This document shows, one piece after another, positions 32,330 to 32,392 of a stretch of DNA of 32,392 nucleotides (position 1 is the stretch's first letter; each line of letters opens with the position of its first letter). The DNA lies in NCBI GenBank assembly GCA_040507005.1, contig JBEVVS010000100.1:1-32392 (forward strand). The letters run 5' to 3'. Under the pieces are notes generated by a model that saw only the letters and a program-made list of their open reading frames with translations, searched no databases and was not told where the DNA came from. The position numbers were made by a program, and so were the translations under genes. The DNA is from Thiodiazotropha sp040507005 (GTDB lineage: Bacteria; Pseudomonadota; Gammaproteobacteria; Chromatiales; Chromatiaceae).

Positions 32330-32392
32330 GGAGGGGTTCCCGAGTGGCCAAAGGGATCAGACTGTAAATCTGACGGCTCCGCCTTCGGAGGT
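32330..32392 (+). tRNA. tRNA-Tyr (anticodon GTA), cut by window end
   Basis: The sequence starts GGAGGGGTTCCCGAGTGG, the usual 5' half of a bacterial tRNA-Tyr. The anticodon loop is CTGTAAA (GTA at 32364-32366) in a 5-bp TCAGA/TCTGA stem. A long class II variable arm (GGCTCCGCCTTCGGAG) follows. The T-arm and 3' end lie outside. In many gammaproteobacteria this tRNA is followed by tRNA-Gly, tRNA-Thr and tuf. Confidence 0.95.

Noticed and set aside
1..32392. CRISPR array, prophage, transposase or toxin-antitoxin genes
   Set aside because: None seen: no regularly spaced repeats and no recognisable mobile-element proteins.

Overview
The window is a stretch of gammaproteobacterial chromosome. The evidence is the set of housekeeping proteins (SpoT, RecG, UbiC/UbiA, HemA, PrfA, PrmC, Prs, CTC-type bL25, Pth, IspE), which read like gammaproteobacterial homologues, and the gene neighbourhoods rpoZ-spoT-ridA, hemA-prfA-prmC-moeB and TPR-ispE-tRNA-Gln-prs-rplY-pth. 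Coding density is high and genes are moderately GC-rich. A marine or sulfur-oxidiser-like lineage is possible, but no diagnostic metabolic gene is present. There are no rRNAs, CRISPR arrays, insertion sequences or phage genes.

Layout. 1-1.3 kb: a truncated MFS transporter divergent from an AraC-type regulator. 1.4-6.0 kb, plus strand: rpoZ, spoT, ridA, an unrecognised protein with an acidic linker, and a PNPOx-like flavin-binding protein. 6.06-6.48 kb: a YjbQ-family protein on the minus strand, preceded by a small AT-rich repeat. 6.5-10.2 kb, plus: recG, then translationally coupled ubiC-ubiA. 10.2-15.8 kb, minus: a likely seven-gene operon hemA-prfA-prmC-unknown-moeB-rhombosortase-lipoprotein.

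16.2-26.7 kb is the accessory-looking part: two envelope transport operons facing each other. The plus-strand operon encodes a periplasmic LolA-like protein, a DUF1302-like outer-membrane barrel and a large RND/MMPL pump. It ends in a clear intrinsic terminator. The minus-strand operon encodes a second LolA-like protein, two FtsX/LolC-type permeases and a LolD/MacB-type ATPase. Together they look like two inner-membrane export engines, each with its own soluble lipid or lipoprotein carrier, one also with an outer-membrane barrel. They lie between hemA and pth. lolB, which in relatives I know (for example Pseudomonas) sits between the TPR gene and ispE, is missing there: the two genes are 4 bp apart.

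26.8-32.1 kb, minus: TPR lipoprotein, ispE, tRNA-Gln, prs, rplY, pth. At the right edge a strong stable-RNA-type promoter drives a tRNA-Tyr cut by the window end; in many gammaproteobacteria this begins a tRNA-tuf operon.

The best candidate for a poorly described system is the paired LolA-like/RND/barrel and LolA-like/ABC module. A rhombosortase paired with a small lipoprotein is a secondary point of interest.
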